Shown here: in pieces, positions 25,474 to 38,736 of the stretch
How positions within the stretch are numbered: the stretch's first letter is position 1
Layout: every line of letters begins with the position of its first letter
Source of the DNA: Antitrichia curtipendula
Taxonomy: Eukaryota; Streptophyta; Bryopsida; Hypnales; Leucodontaceae
Length of the DNA stretch: 64,000 nt
Reading direction: 5' to 3'
NCBI GenBank assembly: GCA_951230915.1
Contig: OX579641.1
Span: 19,942,254 to 20,006,253, forward strand
Notes under the pieces: generated by a model
The model's database searches: none
What the model was told of the DNA's origin: nothing
What the model saw: only the letters and a program-made list of their open reading frames with translations
Position numbers and translations under genes: made by a program

Positions 25474-26146
25474 TTCCTAAAATCCCAAGGCCTCTTTTCC
25501 ATCAAAAACCACTCAAAAATGTCATTTCTATAGTAAAGAGCCAAAAACATTTTAAATTGTTTTTTGCATATCTAACCATAAGATCTACTAGACTAGTATA
25601 AAATGTGTAGAAGAAACTTCACAAACTTTGACTGTGTACATTGCAAGATATTTGCGTTTAAAGTGAAGGAAACAATTTTTTTAATTTGAACCTTCATAAC
25701 TTATAATATTTTCTCTGCTGATTTTGAATTGCTAATTTTGTATGATAAAGAATTGAATTGAGAATCTAGGATTTAAAAAAAAAAATATACATTTAATTTT
25801 TACTCACTAAAAAATTATTGAGTAGAAATAGATTCAAGATTGAAGGAAAATCTAAATTATTAATAGCTCTAAGATGAAATTGAAATACACTAATCATAAC
25901 AAAGGGATTGCTTTAGCAAGAGATCTTAACTTTGTGAAACTTTTTCTTTTGAAAATTAAGGTAAAATATGAATCTTACAAGTTATTTTTTCTAAGAAGAT
26001 GCTCTAATTGCTCAAAAAAACAAGATTGTCCATAAATTTCACATAACAAATTCAAACGGAATAAACCCAAATCTTTTCATATACATAAAAATATAATCTA
26101 TACAAAATAAATTTTTTACTTTAGATTTTTTTGAAGGTTTTTTTCT
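25474..26146 (+). mobile_element. Element family R1, copy B (3' end lost in gap)
   Basis: It starts TTCCTAAAATCCCAAGG directly after TTAA and aligns with R1 copy A and, reversed, with copy C. The right end falls in the assembly gap. It stands just upstream of the intact ZPR1 gene in the same relative position as copy A upstream of the ZPR1 5' fragment. Confidence 0.7.
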
Positions 26147-26346
26147 NNNNNNNNNNNNNNNNNNNNNNNNNNNNNNNNNNNNNNNNNNNNNNNNNNNNNN
26201 NNNNNNNNNNNNNNNNNNNNNNNNNNNNNNNNNNNNNNNNNNNNNNNNNNNNNNNNNNNNNNNNNNNNNNNNNNNNNNNNNNNNNNNNNNNNNNNNNNNN
26301 NNNNNNNNNNNNNNNNNNNNNNNNNNNNNNNNNNNNNNNNNNNNNN
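26147..26346. other. Assembly gap of exactly 200 N
   Basis: All 200 positions are N. The round length suggests a placeholder, so the real distance is unknown. It covers the upstream promoter of ZPR1. Confidence 0.99.
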
Positions 26347-26349
26347 GGG

Positions 26350-26358
26350 TTAGGGTTT
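26350..26358 (-). promoter_or_regulatory. Telo-box-like element upstream of ZPR1
   Basis: TTAGGGTTT is the complement of AAACCCTAA, the plant telo-box often found near the start of ribosome-biogenesis and translation genes. It lies 176 bp before the ZPR1 start codon. Function here is inferred from position only. Confidence 0.4.
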
Positions 26359-26533
26359 CGAATTCCCAGGGGACCGGAAGTCTGGAGCGGGAGCGCTGTG
26401 AAAGCCTGAGCGCACCAAGACTAAATTCAAGGCAATAAGAGTGAGCAGATCAAGACTCATCGGAGAGTGCGATACCGATTGAACAAACTTCAGCATCAAC
26501 AAACTTTCACTAAAAACTTACACGCGAGCGAAA

Positions 26534-29500
26534 ATGATCAAGACGGAGCAAGAAGACTTGATTGCAGACGTGGGCGCGGCAGCAGAGGCGTTCACCGCAG
26601 ACGACGGTGCTCCCTTGCACGAGATTGAGAGCTTGTGTATGCGCTGTGGCGAAAATGTACGTTCATCCCTTGCTTTTCTTCCTCGTTCCACTTATCTGTT
26701 GCCATTTGATTAGGAGAGGAGCTGGCTGCTGTTCTTTACTTTTGAATTGCGATGTTATTGAATGGAATTAAGTGGGAAAAACATCGGAGAAGAATTGGAA
26801 GCAGGAGTGTCGGTGCTTATTGGTCTCGATTCAATTAGGATTAGCTGTGGGCTGTAGAGTTGATGGATCTTGACATTGCAGAATTTTGAGGTTCTGCGGA
26901 CTTTGCTCTTTCGAAATTCTTTTGTGGAAATTTTGCTTATGCTTTCAGTTAGCATGCTGGGATTTCTGGCACGGGTTTTGTCACTTTAAACCCCTGGAGA
27001 ATCTAGATTCTATTGTTTTAATAATGACGAATTTGAGTGATCATAGAGTGAATATTCTATAATTCAGATGTGGCCAAGTTTTAGATCTCCCGAATCAGTG
27101 GAGAACACTGCATTGGTTGCTCCAAGATTAAACAAAATTGAAATTGAACCGGAGAGGGTTCTCACAGGATATTCAAAGTCTTTTAGGGTCTACGAAGGTT
27201 TACTCAGGAGGTAGTAGGTTTGTGGCTGCATCTTTGAATGGGTGGATTGAATTTTTGACTTGTGAAGCTTATAAGGACTGCAAATTTGTTTGCTTAAATG
27301 TTCTCTCCTCGTTTATTGAACCTCTATGTAAGCAACTTTCATTACTGGACTTTAATTTTTTCTCGATGGTGTTACAGGGTATCACACGGTTGCTCCTTAC
27401 CCGCATCCCACATTTCCGTGAGGTAAGCATTCCGAGTTTCTGTAAGAGGTTTTTATTTACTGTTGAATTTAATGGAATTGGGAGAGGAACACGATGATTC
27501 ATTCACTTCTTTGAGAGGTGTTTGTAGTTGGGTAGTGCTTCAATTAGGTTCAAATTGTGTGTGGTGCTGAACCAACTCCTTAGTGCAGGAGGCTTCATGA
27601 TGACGAAGGATTGCCAATTTTCTGATATGTGGCTCCTATTTTGCAAGAGCTTTGTTAACTGCAAATGTGTAAATCATTTTATCCATTTGTGAATGTGCAG
27701 GTGGTTCTGATGGCCTTTGAATGCCCACATTGTAACGAAAGGTGTGTTTCCCTTCCGTAATTGTCCTGAACGGGGTTAGGTCATCGTATTGGAGCGTTTG
27801 TCTTGTCATGTTTCTGAACCCCTCAGGGACCCAGCAGAAAACTAAAGATTCCACTTTGAAAGCTAATAGTGGATTGCATTGAATCGTATTTTTCATTTGT
27901 TGAAGAATGTGTTTCTTCTTCCTATGGGCACATTTTGTTCCATTACTTGAAGCTTCCTTAAGTGACTTATTTCAATCCTAAAGATATGGAAGCCGCATAT
28001 TTTGACCATTTGGGCACTTAGGGGTTAAGCTGTAACGTGTCCATAGGGGTAGAGTTGCAGAAAAGTTATTGCTGAGAGTAACTTTCAGTTTTCTTGATTA
28101 TGATACAGGAACAACGAAGTTCAGTTCGCTGGTCAACTGCAGCCTCAGGGGTGTGCTTATACACTTAAGGTTCCAGCAGGAGAAACAAAGGTTGCAATCC
28201 GCATTGTTGCTTTTGACTCTTTTAAACTCTTGAATAAAGAGAAATATGAACATGGTTGTGTTTCCCACTTGTTAGGAGAATGAGTATGCAGATCGCCATG
28301 CATTGATATCATGCGTTCAAATTAACAACCAAAATGGAAACCCTAATTTGTGACCTAGTTTGCTCTACATGCGCATCTTCTGATTTTGTTTTTATTTCGA
28401 TTTAAAATTAAAACTGAATTTTTTTCTTAATATTTAAATTGCTGGTCCAGGTTCTGAACAGGCAAGTTGTGAAGTCCGACTCTGCCACAATAAAGGTATC
28501 CTTCTTCCTGCCTCGAGAATCAGTTGAATCATTCAGGCCTTGTATCAAGGTTATTCTTGGCATGTATCAATCAATTTCTTTAGAACTTGCTCTGGATAAT
28601 GAAATTGAAGTAGACACCATGCATTTGTGGCTCAATGCCTGACTTGTTCTTTCAATTTTGACTCTTGTGTGCATTATTTTACGACTGAATGAATAATTTG
28701 TTTCTCTTGTGCGCAGGTGCCTGAGCTTGAGTTTGAGATTCCTCCCGAGTCCCAAGCTGGGACGCTCTCTACGGTTAGTTGCATTGTCCTTGTGAAGTTT
28801 TCCTCTTAAGTTTCTTATCCTTAAGCGTCCCATCTTATTGCTAAGAATGAAGTACAAAAAAACACAGATGTTGCCAAAATAAGAGGGATTTCTAGAATAT
28901 AATATGGGAAAGCCATGGATCTCATCGCTACCTCCTACTAGTGTTTATTATCCCTTTTCCATTCTGCTAAATTTGACACCGAGTTCTTCGGATATCATGT
29001 TCCTCTCATTTTGTGATCTTCTACTTAATATTTCATGCGCTCTCTAAGGCTATTGTGAATTGTTTCTTTCATCGGACATGTTGTTTTGTATATTTTGTAT
29101 ACAAGGTTGTCTTATCCTATGAATTGGAGTATGGCAGGTTGAAGGAGTCTTAACAAGGGCAGCAAATGAGCTTCAAGCTTTACAAGCAGAGCGCAGGGTA
29201 CAGTAATGCCGCTTACAGTTTTTGAGATATGTTGAAAAATTGCTAGCATTTGCCCCCCACCTGCGTTTTTATACATTCTTCAACTCAATGAATCTCCTTT
29301 TCTAGTTTCAGTTTTTCTTCTGACAGCAGTGCGTTTTAACGCAGAAAGCGGACGCTCAAACAGCAGAGGCAATTGATGCTTTTTTGACGAAGCTAAATTC
29401 ATGTGTGAAAGGAGAGCAAGACTTCACCTTTGTGATTGACGATCCTTCTGGCAACAGCTACATTGAGAATCCGTAATGCCCTTTCCCAATCTGGTAACTA

Positions 29501-32500
29501 GTAAATTTTTTACTATTGGCTAAGTTGATAATTTATGCACACTCTGATATCTAACCCGTGCGTCCCCAAATTGCCCAAAGTGGCCGCTTTTATATCTGCA
29601 AGAGGTAATATCTACGAGAGATTTAGGAAGATTCAAGGAGGTAACAAAATACACCAATAGAAAAAACAAGTCATTGCCTATATTTCTGAACAACAGATTT
29701 GTGTTAGAAACTCACTATAATCAACAGTTAGCTCCCAAATTGGTCCCTATTTTCTATTCCTAGATTGAGCACTCGCGGCTAATGCATTATGAAATTGGTG
29801 CTCCATTTATTGTAGGTATGCCCCAAGTTCGGACCCTTCATTGTCAACTGTTTACTACGACCGCACTCATGAACAGCAGGAAGCAACGGGTTTTCTTGAT
29901 CAGCCAACTTCTTCGGCAGTGAGTAATGAAGAAGCGGGTCCTAATTCTACTCCAGGAGCTAGCCCATATGGGCATGTGAAATATGCTCCGGCAGGCACAA
30001 CAATGCTTCCACATGGCTCTGTGGGCGCTCTAGGAGCACACCAGGCAATTGCGCATGGAAGTTCTTCTGAAATGTCAGATGCAATATTCAAGTATTCAGC
30101 ACCTGAGGAGGTTAGTGTCGCTTTCCTTTGTTCTATTCTCAATCCCTTTAGCTAGCATGGAATCCTTTGACTCTTGTTCTCAATAGATTTATTTCTTCTG
30201 GCAGGTATTACGTGGTCTAATTAAATTCAGATTCCATGCAAATCATTTTGCAACAATTCTGATTTCTTTATGAGACTAGTTTGAACCTCTCGACCTTGAC
30301 TTCAGTGGTCTCTTTGAATACCCTCATAAACCACAAACCATATTTAGCGGAGCAATGAGGGTTTTGATAAGGCCGGAATGGCTGCTTGTCTGTGTAGACT
30401 ATTTCTCTTAATGCTGATAGATTTTTTATGAGGATGGATCCCTAGGAATTGATTTCAATGACTGACTTCTTTTTTTAAATACACTGGTACTTTGGATAGG
30501 ACTTCTTTGGCTTTGATACCTAATAGAATGCTGGGTCTGCATAACAGGTCCTCTACACTACTTCTGCCTCCTTTATGAATATGCTTGCTCTAGAACTGTG
30601 CAACTTGACAACTTTGGTGTGTACTTTGATGCCTGATTGTGAACATGTGGTCGCTTTCAGGTGATGACATTTCCATCAACTTGTGGAGCATGTGGAGTCA
30701 ACGCAGAGACACGCATGTTTGTTACCAATATACCTTATTTCAAGGAGGTTATTGTCATGGCTTCCACTTGTGATGCATGTGGCTACAAGAATTCTGAGGT
30801 AAGTTGAGCTCTTTCTAAGTCATTTTTTCTTGGGGTGTGGCACAAGCTCAATCTTGTAGTGAAATCTTTGAAGGAGTTGGGGGCACATACTTCATATCTT
30901 TGGAAATGGACATTAAACATATGTGATTATCATCAATTTGTGTGCACCCTTCTCTTCTTTATATGTGTTCTATATTTGGAGGAGAAGCATATGCATTGCA
31001 CCATACATTTTAGATTGGTTTATAGAACTTGGGTGTTGTGGAGACACTTGTTCACCCTAACTGGTTTTAACTTCATACTAACTTTGGTGCGATCTTTTCA
31101 GTTAAAACCTGGCGGCAGTATACCTGAGAAAGGAAAGAAAATCAGCCTCGTCGTTAAGTCAGTGAGAGACCTTAACCGGGATGTTATTAAGGTGAGCAAC
31201 TGTTCCATCCATGTGGATATTGTCAGAATGTACGATATTCTTATCCTTGATCATTTTTTTTGTGGTATATTAGCATAGGAGCGTATCACTGTATTATCCT
31301 ACGGTATTGGAATGGATGCCATATCATGTGCTATACCGGAATGATAGTCGTTTGCACACTGGGTCTTGTAACAAACTTGTGTACTTCAGAATTCTGTAGT
31401 TTTGCCACGGCTGTTGATTTGTTAACTCATTGTTCGTTTACTACTAAGTGCCGAAGCTACTAGTAGATTATCTTCTGTGGAAGCTATCAGATTTATTTCA
31501 TCTCCTGTAAAAATGGAGGCGGACAGTTGTGGCCATTTTGGCACTTACGTGTTAAGTGCATTGACATAATTTGGTAGGGAGGAAATACCTGTATTCATGC
31601 ACCAGTAAGGTCCTTTCAAAATACACTGACTTTTATGCCTGTTTATATTTCAGTCGGATACAGCTAGCGTTGAGATTCCAGAACTGGAGTTGGAACTGTC
31701 GTCAGGGACTCTCGGTGGACTAGTTACTACTGTAGAAGGACTGCTAACAAATATCAGTCAAAGTAAGCTGTTACTTGCAATGCTGTAAGATTGGGAATAG
31801 AGAAAGTATTTAATTTGAGATTCTTCATTGAAGTCCTGTAAGTGGCTGCAATATACTGGAACTGATCATGTATGTCTATTACTTGCAGGTTTGAAGCGGG
31901 TGCATGGGTTTAGTATTGGCGACAGTGCTGAAACATGGAAGAGGAGTAAATGGCAAGAGTTTGATAGTCATTTGCAGAAGGTACTTCTTTCTCTTCCACT
32001 TCAGTCAATCTCTTAAGGCTTTATCTTCCAGTGGTATTAGTATATACTCTGGAATTGTTTCAATGTATTCATAATTGTGACCTTTACTCCAGATTTCCTA
32101 TTTAATGTAACATTTCCAAAGCCTTTAACTTGTTCCTTGGAGGAATCCAAAACTCTTAATGTCTTGATTTGACATTTTTTTTTGCAGTTATTGAAAGTGG
32201 AAGAAGAGTGGACGTTAGTGTTGGATGATGCACTTGCGAACTCTTTCATAGCACCAGCAACAGATGACTTCGAAAGTGACACGCAATTAAAATGTATGGG
32301 CCGTCTTTGCTTCTCTGGTGGCATGTGAATTGGCATTTTTGTGTGACATTGAAGTTTGAGTTTGAGATGATTTGAAGTTTCGTGATGTAAACCACTGCCC
32401 TTGCAGACTAGTAATAATTTCTGCTACTCCCATAGCTAGAGTTTAATTTGTTTTCATCATTTCCCAGAGTTGATGTGTCTGAAATGGATCTATTTGCAGC

Positions 32501-32594
32501 TGAAGATTACGAGCGGACATTTGAACAAAACGAAGACCTTGGCTTAAATGACATGGATACCTCCGCCGCAGATGGAGCCTACAACACAGCTTAA
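26534..32594 (+). CDS. ZPR1: Zinc-finger protein ZPR1
   Basis: Fifteen exons: 26534-26656, 27378-27422, 27701-27741, 28109-28190, 28451-28495, 28717-28773, 29138-29197, 29345-29472, 29816-30110, 30661-30798, 31102-31191, 31654-31762, 31889-31980, 32188-32293, 32500-32594. All junctions are GT-AG and the CDS is 1506 nt (501 aa), near the Arabidopsis length of about 490. The first ZPR1 domain opens with [13 protein letters not shown]; zinc ligands are Cys35, Cys38, Cys64 and Cys67. The second zinc finger uses Cys300, Cys303, Cys329 and Cys332. The regions between ([35 protein letters not shown]) are family-typical. ZPR1 is a conserved eukaryotic protein that moves between cytoplasm and nucleus and binds the elongation factor eEF1A, assisting its folding in other organisms. 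The C-terminal tail is acidic. The start is the only ATG ahead of the first CxxC in frame. The gene appears intact although fragments of it lie on both sides. Confidence 0.96.
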
Positions 32595-35332
32595 AATCTT
32601 GTGTTCGACAGTAGTGTTATATTCAATTTTGAGAGCAGTAATCGATTTTGACCGTCGCTTGTTTAGTCATTTGGCAACTCTTGACGTCCTAATGTAGCAT
32701 TTAGTAGGGTTCAGCCAATGAATTGCCAAGAATTGAAGAGGCATTTTTACAAACTCTCCATTTCTACATTGTTTAACATGAGCATAACATTCTGGAGGCT
32801 CTGTATTGTTTTGTAAAGAATTGTGGATTGTCACGAGCTCAATATTGTCTCCTAAAAGAATCTCAGTTATGTTCTTTTTCATGAAAACTTTCAAGGATGG
32901 TGAGGTAGCAGCTCCAATGTTGTGAGAGCTGAGAAGGATTTAAACTGAAATTGTTATTGAACCTCTAAGAGTCTTGGCATCTGTTGGGTGTATTATGATT
33001 GCCATCGAGATAAAGTGCTTTCAAGGATGTGTGTGAAAATGTGATTTTTTATTTTTCTTTAGTGATGTGAGTAGTGTGGTCACTTGTTTTGTGATTATTG
33101 TGCAAATTTTGAATTAGTTCTTGTAAAGATGGGAAGAAAAGGTAAATATGGTAAAATGAAGTTCTTATTTCTACATTCTTTTGAGGCCATAGTTTATTTT
33201 CCCAAAAAAGCTCTTGATCTATGTTCCCTTCCTCCAACAACTAAAGACTTGTAGGGGTTGAACTATTGTACTTAGTTAGAGTGAAAATCACAATTAACCA
33301 AATGATTAGTTGTTTTACTACTATATTTTAAGCAATACTACTATATTTTAAGCAATTTTATAACTACTATGATTTTTTTTTTTAATATTTTAAAAATCAT
33401 ATAAATTCATTTAATATATTTAATTATGAAAAAATGAGGATAAATTTTGGATATATACTACTACATGAGAAAAATAAAAAATTCTTGAAAGGTGTATTTT
33501 AACATAGAAAACTAATGAATTTGACCATCCGGGAACATACAATGTTCCTGAAAGGTTAACTAATGAAATGAAGCACAAGAGGTCTAGTTTCTATCCATTT
33601 TTAAAATTAAAAATTAAACTAAAAATTAAATTTTTTATAGCAATGTGAAGTCAATTGGGTCAAAGACCAAAAATACATTGAACTATTTATTGAATCTATT
33701 GAATTCCAAGATGTACTTGTGTAAATCTAAACATGTGGAGAAGGCAAAATAGTTTTTTACAAAGTCTTCCTTCTCTATAAAGTCTATATGTATTTGTGTG
33801 TGGCATTTTGTATCCATTGCAAACTCCTACTTTCAAATCTTTCCTTCTTTGCAATTAGTAGCCGCTTCTACTTGTTTTGCACTTGAAAAGACACCATGCA
33901 CATTAATTATTAATAGAATCATTTAGTTGTAACATTCATTAAGAAAATGTTTCCAAATCTTTAATAAGTTCATTCGTCATGACTATAAAAAAGGACTAAT
34001 ATTATGGGATGGATAGAGTAGAATGGAGGAAGGGATTGGTATGTTTTCATTATGTGTAAAACAAGCTTGTTTTGGGGTGTATGTGTAAAACAAACTCATC
34101 ATGTCAAACATATTATTTAGTTAGAGTAAAACAAAACAAAACAAAACAAAAAATTCATTCATGTTGATTTATATAGATAGAGTCAAAATCATAATTAGAG
34201 GTAATTTTTACATCTTTTGTATAGGAAATTGTGAATTTTTGCAATCTACATTATTGAGTGCAATAACCTTACATTACACATAATTTTGAGAGTTTTTGTA
34301 ATTTCTATGAATTTCCAAGATTTGAAGAGATCTTACAATGTCATAGAGATGGGTGTTTATCATCTTCAACAAGACTCAAAATCATTCAATGAATTTCTAC
34401 TATGTATAAAGTTGCAAACATCCTATATTTCTAGATTAACAATATGTGGTTATATTGGTAACACTACAAAACAATGTAAATTTTCAATGTACTTAAAATT
34501 GGTATATTTAAAATTGACCCTAGTCTCTCATATAAATATAGAGAAGAATCAATAGAGTTTCATTTCAGAAAGTGTTTAATATCAAGGTATGCCGAGGGGT
34601 ATGCACACCTATTGTTGTTACTAATTACAATTGAACATACTTTGTAGTTACTATCATTGAACATAAATAAGATTTTTTTGATCTTATTGGAAATTGAAAG
34701 AGAGTTTCAACAAACCTAGTTTAGTATGCATTATATGGGTAGTGTATAAATAATTTATGAATTTTTAAACTATTACTTCTAGATAGGTGTACCCAAAACC
34801 AACAACAAACTCTCTTAACTTTCATGTTGTCATTACAATGTACATCTTGTGTAATTAACCTCTAGGATTTTGTGATGTTTTTAAATCCAAATATATTTGT
34901 CAAATATTAGGTAATATTGATTATGGGTGTACATACCTCATGGGTAGTTACAATACTATGTGCAATTAAGGAGAGTGTGAACATACAAGAACATTTTGAA
35001 AATTTTCACAAAGAGAGCTCAGTAAACCAAGATGGGCAACAGATCCAAAGTCATCGTTATCATTACCAACGGAATATTGTTGAGCGGTATTTTGTTTAAA
35101 TGCGATAAAAGAAAATAAAAGAAATTATAGATGGTATATTTTTCCATTTTTAGTGGATGAAATCATTAATTTGCTACATATCCTAAAGACAACATTGCAC
35201 CTTTGGGGATGATTGTACACTCTTTCAGATGAATCATTTAATTTCCACCAACATTTTGCATGTTTCATCCATTTATAATAATGTAAACAATTACACCACT
35301 CCAACAAAGATTGCTTTTTGCACTCCATAAAA
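32595..35332. other. ZPR1 3' UTR then AT-rich spacer
   Basis: The first few hundred bases after the stop are probably 3' UTR. Beyond about 33040 the DNA is AT-rich. A 20-bp phrase (ACTACTATATTTTAAGCAAT) is repeated in tandem near 33316-33355. Short frames (34286-34555 and others) have no domain. No gene was recognised. Confidence 0.5.
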
Positions 35333-35620
35333 TAAGGTAGGCACACACAAAATCACCCCCATCCCCACCTCCACCCCTTCTAAAACCACCATCGTCACTC
35401 TGTGTATACATCTCCAAAATCAATATGTACCTATGTGGAAGAAACGAATTCAGAACATCTTGCCATTAAAAACTTTGACCCTTCATAGCTTTTGCATACA
35501 GTATCCAAATGTTGCGTTCTTTGGTGTATTGAAACCTCCTTCCACTTGCCAACCAAAAAAAATACAGAAATTGGACCAGTCTAATCATTTGCACAGTAGC
35601 AAAAAGGGGGGAACCCACCT
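35333..35620 (+). mobile_element. Inverted-repeat element family R5, copy c
   Basis: It begins TAAGGTAGGCACAC and ends CCCACC. The interior shares CTATGTGGAAGAAACG, AGCTTTTGCATAC, TTCTTTGGTG and GCACAGTAGCAAAAAGGG with copies a and b. The enclosed 64-codon frame is not conserved and is not called. Confidence 0.75.
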
Positions 35621-37794
35621 GAAATAAATAAAAAATAAAAAAAATCCATGGGACTCATCACCAGCACCACACCAATCTACCAATTCATCATCACCCCACC
35701 CCCATCTACGAATGTAGGTTGGTTATACCGGTAAACATTTGAGCAGGAAGTAGCTCAGCTGGAGATTTTCCAAAGCACTCCAATTTTCAAACCTCTAGTA
35801 CCTTGGAAATGGAGGAAGTACTTCAGTTGCCAACTTGATCATGAAATGATGCTAAGCTACAAACAGCAGCTGCAATGAGCTCACAGTCACCACTCTCCAC
35901 TTCAAGTTCTTCACGATTGACAAGAATGGATTTCATGCCTTGAAAACTCATGATTTGTACCCAAGTTTGGTTGCGGCCGCAGGGTCAGGATTTATTTAGC
36001 CACAACAATGTTTGCGTCAGGAGAATTGGCGGTTAGTTCATTGTTCGCCGGTGGAATTTGGGAATGAAATTGGTTGCAATTTGAAAGCATTGGAAAAAGA
36101 AGTTGGTGAAAAAATCTATAAAATATCTATTGGGAAGTTAAAAATTAGAAAAAAAAAACTTGTTCAATATGCGGGAATTAAAGGAAAATTATAGCTGATA
36201 AAACTCAAAAAAATATTGTGAATGTTGAGCCATGGGTACCTCATTACTCACTTCAATTAGTGTCCTTTTTAACAAATATAATTTTGGAAATTTTCTCTTA
36301 GGTGATGACAATGAAATTGATCAAGTAGCCATTTTGGGATAGAAATACTTTTTTTTGTATATTGTTTACAAATTGACTATTGATGATTGATCTAATTTTC
36401 TTTCTAATGATTATCATCAATACTTTTTGTAATATTTTCATTTCAATTTTTAGGCTCTTTGTGAGTGTGATTGTGGTAGATGATAGTGAAAATGTATTCT
36501 TCATTAATGTATTGCTTACCTTCTTCTAAAAAAAAGACGTTTAATCCTCAAGTCAATGAAGATGCTTTTTAAGAATATTTTGGCAATATGAAGTATGAAA
36601 TCTTCAAATTTGTAAAGTGTGGCTGTTTTGCGAGAATGCCCAATCTGGGGTTTAGAGATCGCCCAACATGTCTTTTCCATTGTCTTCGGTTTAAGGCTGT
36701 TGTTCTGAATTTGAATCACGGAAATGCATTTCTCCTCGCATTTCCCTCTCATGTGGAAGACTGCGATTGTTATTCTAGTTTTCCCATCAGTTACAATACT
36801 GCATGTTTGAGTTTAGGTGAACAAGCTCAGTTTTTTTCATGTCTCTATAACTAGATATGATATGCACATTTTTTTTCACTCATTGTGTTTCTAAACACAA
36901 TGAGGACATTCTATTTCATACTACTATGATTGTGAAAAAATATTTCTTACATTCTATTTCATACTATGATTTTATACTACCATGATAGTACAAAAATAAA
37001 TCTTACATATTATTGTAGTTTTGTTGTTAAAGCTAGCATATTGGAAGAGAAGTCTACCAAAGTAACGTGAGCACCTATGATGTTGTAATTAAGTTTCTTC
37101 CTCTTGACCAAACTTGTAATCTGCATTAGCAAACTCATTCTTAGTAGTTTCTTGGATTAAACTTGAAATTACCAAGGAACCATGCATATCACTAAATAGA
37201 GAGCCGCCAAATACGCCATTGTGTATATTGTGAAGACATTTACATTGAATCAAACAATGTAGGTTAAAGTAAAGTTGATATCAAAACACAATCTCTATAT
37301 CATTCATACTAATCATGTAAAAAAGACCTAAATTTAAAGTTCAATTGATAGCATTCAATAATATTATACCTACCTAGTAAATGAGTGTCATTAACAATTT
37401 TTATGGAAGATACAATAGTAGTATTGACTAAACTTTTCTTTTAAGTTCTAGTTGTAAGTAGTCATTAGTGGAGAAAGAAAAGAAAGTTTGAAAGGAATTT
37501 AATGTAGAATAAAAATTGTAGTAGAATTTTTTTTAAATCTAAATTACCATATCATTTATTTATATCAATTTAGAATTACAAGTAATGCAAGCCCCTTCTC
37601 TAACAACCCAAAGTAGGAAATTATACAATGATAGCGTGTTTTAAAATAATAATAATAATAATAATATCCCTCTAAAAAATACTTGGTGTTTGCACCTATC
37701 CCCTTAGTTTTTTAATACACTGCCCCCCTCCCCCGAGTTGATGTGCAAACTCTTATACATTTATAAAAAAATTGATATGTGAACCTCACTAATA
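35621..37794. other. Spacer without recognised gene
   Basis: A moderately GC-rich patch (35640-36050) and an open frame at 36588-36854 (88 codons, Cys-rich) were inspected; neither shows a family signature. There is an ATA trinucleotide microsatellite near 37645-37665 and repeated CATTCTATTTCATACTA phrases near 36907 and 36951. Confidence 0.45.
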
Positions 37795-37930
37795 GTTCGT
37801 AAGCAACAAAGAGACCCTAGATGCTTAAAGAACTTGTATTTGCTACTATTGTTATATTCGATCCGAGAGAGCAGTAATCAATGCCGGCTATTGTTGTTGA
37901 TGTTCGTAAGCAACAAAGAGACCCTAGATG
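37795..37930. repeat. 29-bp direct repeats, 107 bp apart
   Basis: The words at 37795-37823 and 37902-37930 are identical over 29 bp, beginning GTTCGTAAGCAACAAAGAGA and ending CCCTAGATG. They enclose the probable ZPR1 3'-end fragment. This looks like one tandem duplication of a 107-bp unit, or a long target duplication. Confidence 0.85.
37823..37887 (+). pseudogene. Probable decayed copy of the ZPR1 stop codon and 3' UTR
   Basis: The stretch aligns with 32589-32653, which spans the last codon, the TAA stop and the first part of the 3' UTR of ZPR1. Shared words are GCTTAAA, TGTTATATTC and GAGAGCAGTAATC in the same order and spacing. Only about 65 bp align, so chance is not fully excluded. Confidence 0.55.
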
Positions 37931-38736
37931 ATTTCCTTTGTTGAATCCGTTGGTGCAATTTGATCGAGAAATGATTGAGTGTGCAATTTTTGGTGAATTT
38001 TTTGAGAATGAAAAAGGCATTGTAGGTTGTTACTTTGCATTCTCATATCTTTTTACTATACCTCAAAATGATTTGAAAAAAACCACACAACAATATTATA
38101 ATGATATGCATATGTGGAAAAAAAAATTATAATTTTTGGAGCACTTTTGAGCATTTTGATTTCAACATTTTGATTTCAGTTTACATACAAAGTACTCTCT
38201 AACCAAACGTCTTTCATCAATCTTGTCAATGGTGGCATTTTTTCAAAAATAGTGCAATTTTGTTGATTTATTTTTTATAAAAAAGTTAAATAAGTCTTGT
38301 TTTATTTCAATGGTGGCAATCATCAAAATTATTCCACACATTCAAATGAGGAATTATGCTTGTTACAAGAACTAGTCAAAAAAACAAGGACTATATTCAA
38401 ACACCCCTGGTCCTTATAGAGGTTAAAATGCCTCTCACTAATCTTTTTCAAGGTTAAAATGCCTCTGTCATTAATCTTTTTCCAAAAGATTCTACCACTA
38501 TTAGGGTTGGTTGGTTGGGAGCTTTGTAGATTAATAATTTAGGAGCAATCTATTAGATTTGGAAACAATATGAAATGGATTAGGTGCACTATAGTTTTAG
38601 GAGCAGTGTATTAGGGTTGGAAACATTATGAAATGGTTTAGGTGCACTATTAGCTTTGGGAATCTTATCAAACAATTTAGGTTCAAACAATTTAGGTGCA
38701 CTATTAGTGCTTGGGAATGTTACAAGAAGTTCCTTT
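37931..38736. other. AT-rich spacer with a local duplicated phrase
   Basis: A 64-codon open frame at 37938-38132 has no recognised domain. Near 38580-38705 phrases such as TTAGGTGCACTATTAG recur three times, a local degenerate tandem repeat. No gene was seen. Confidence 0.45.
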
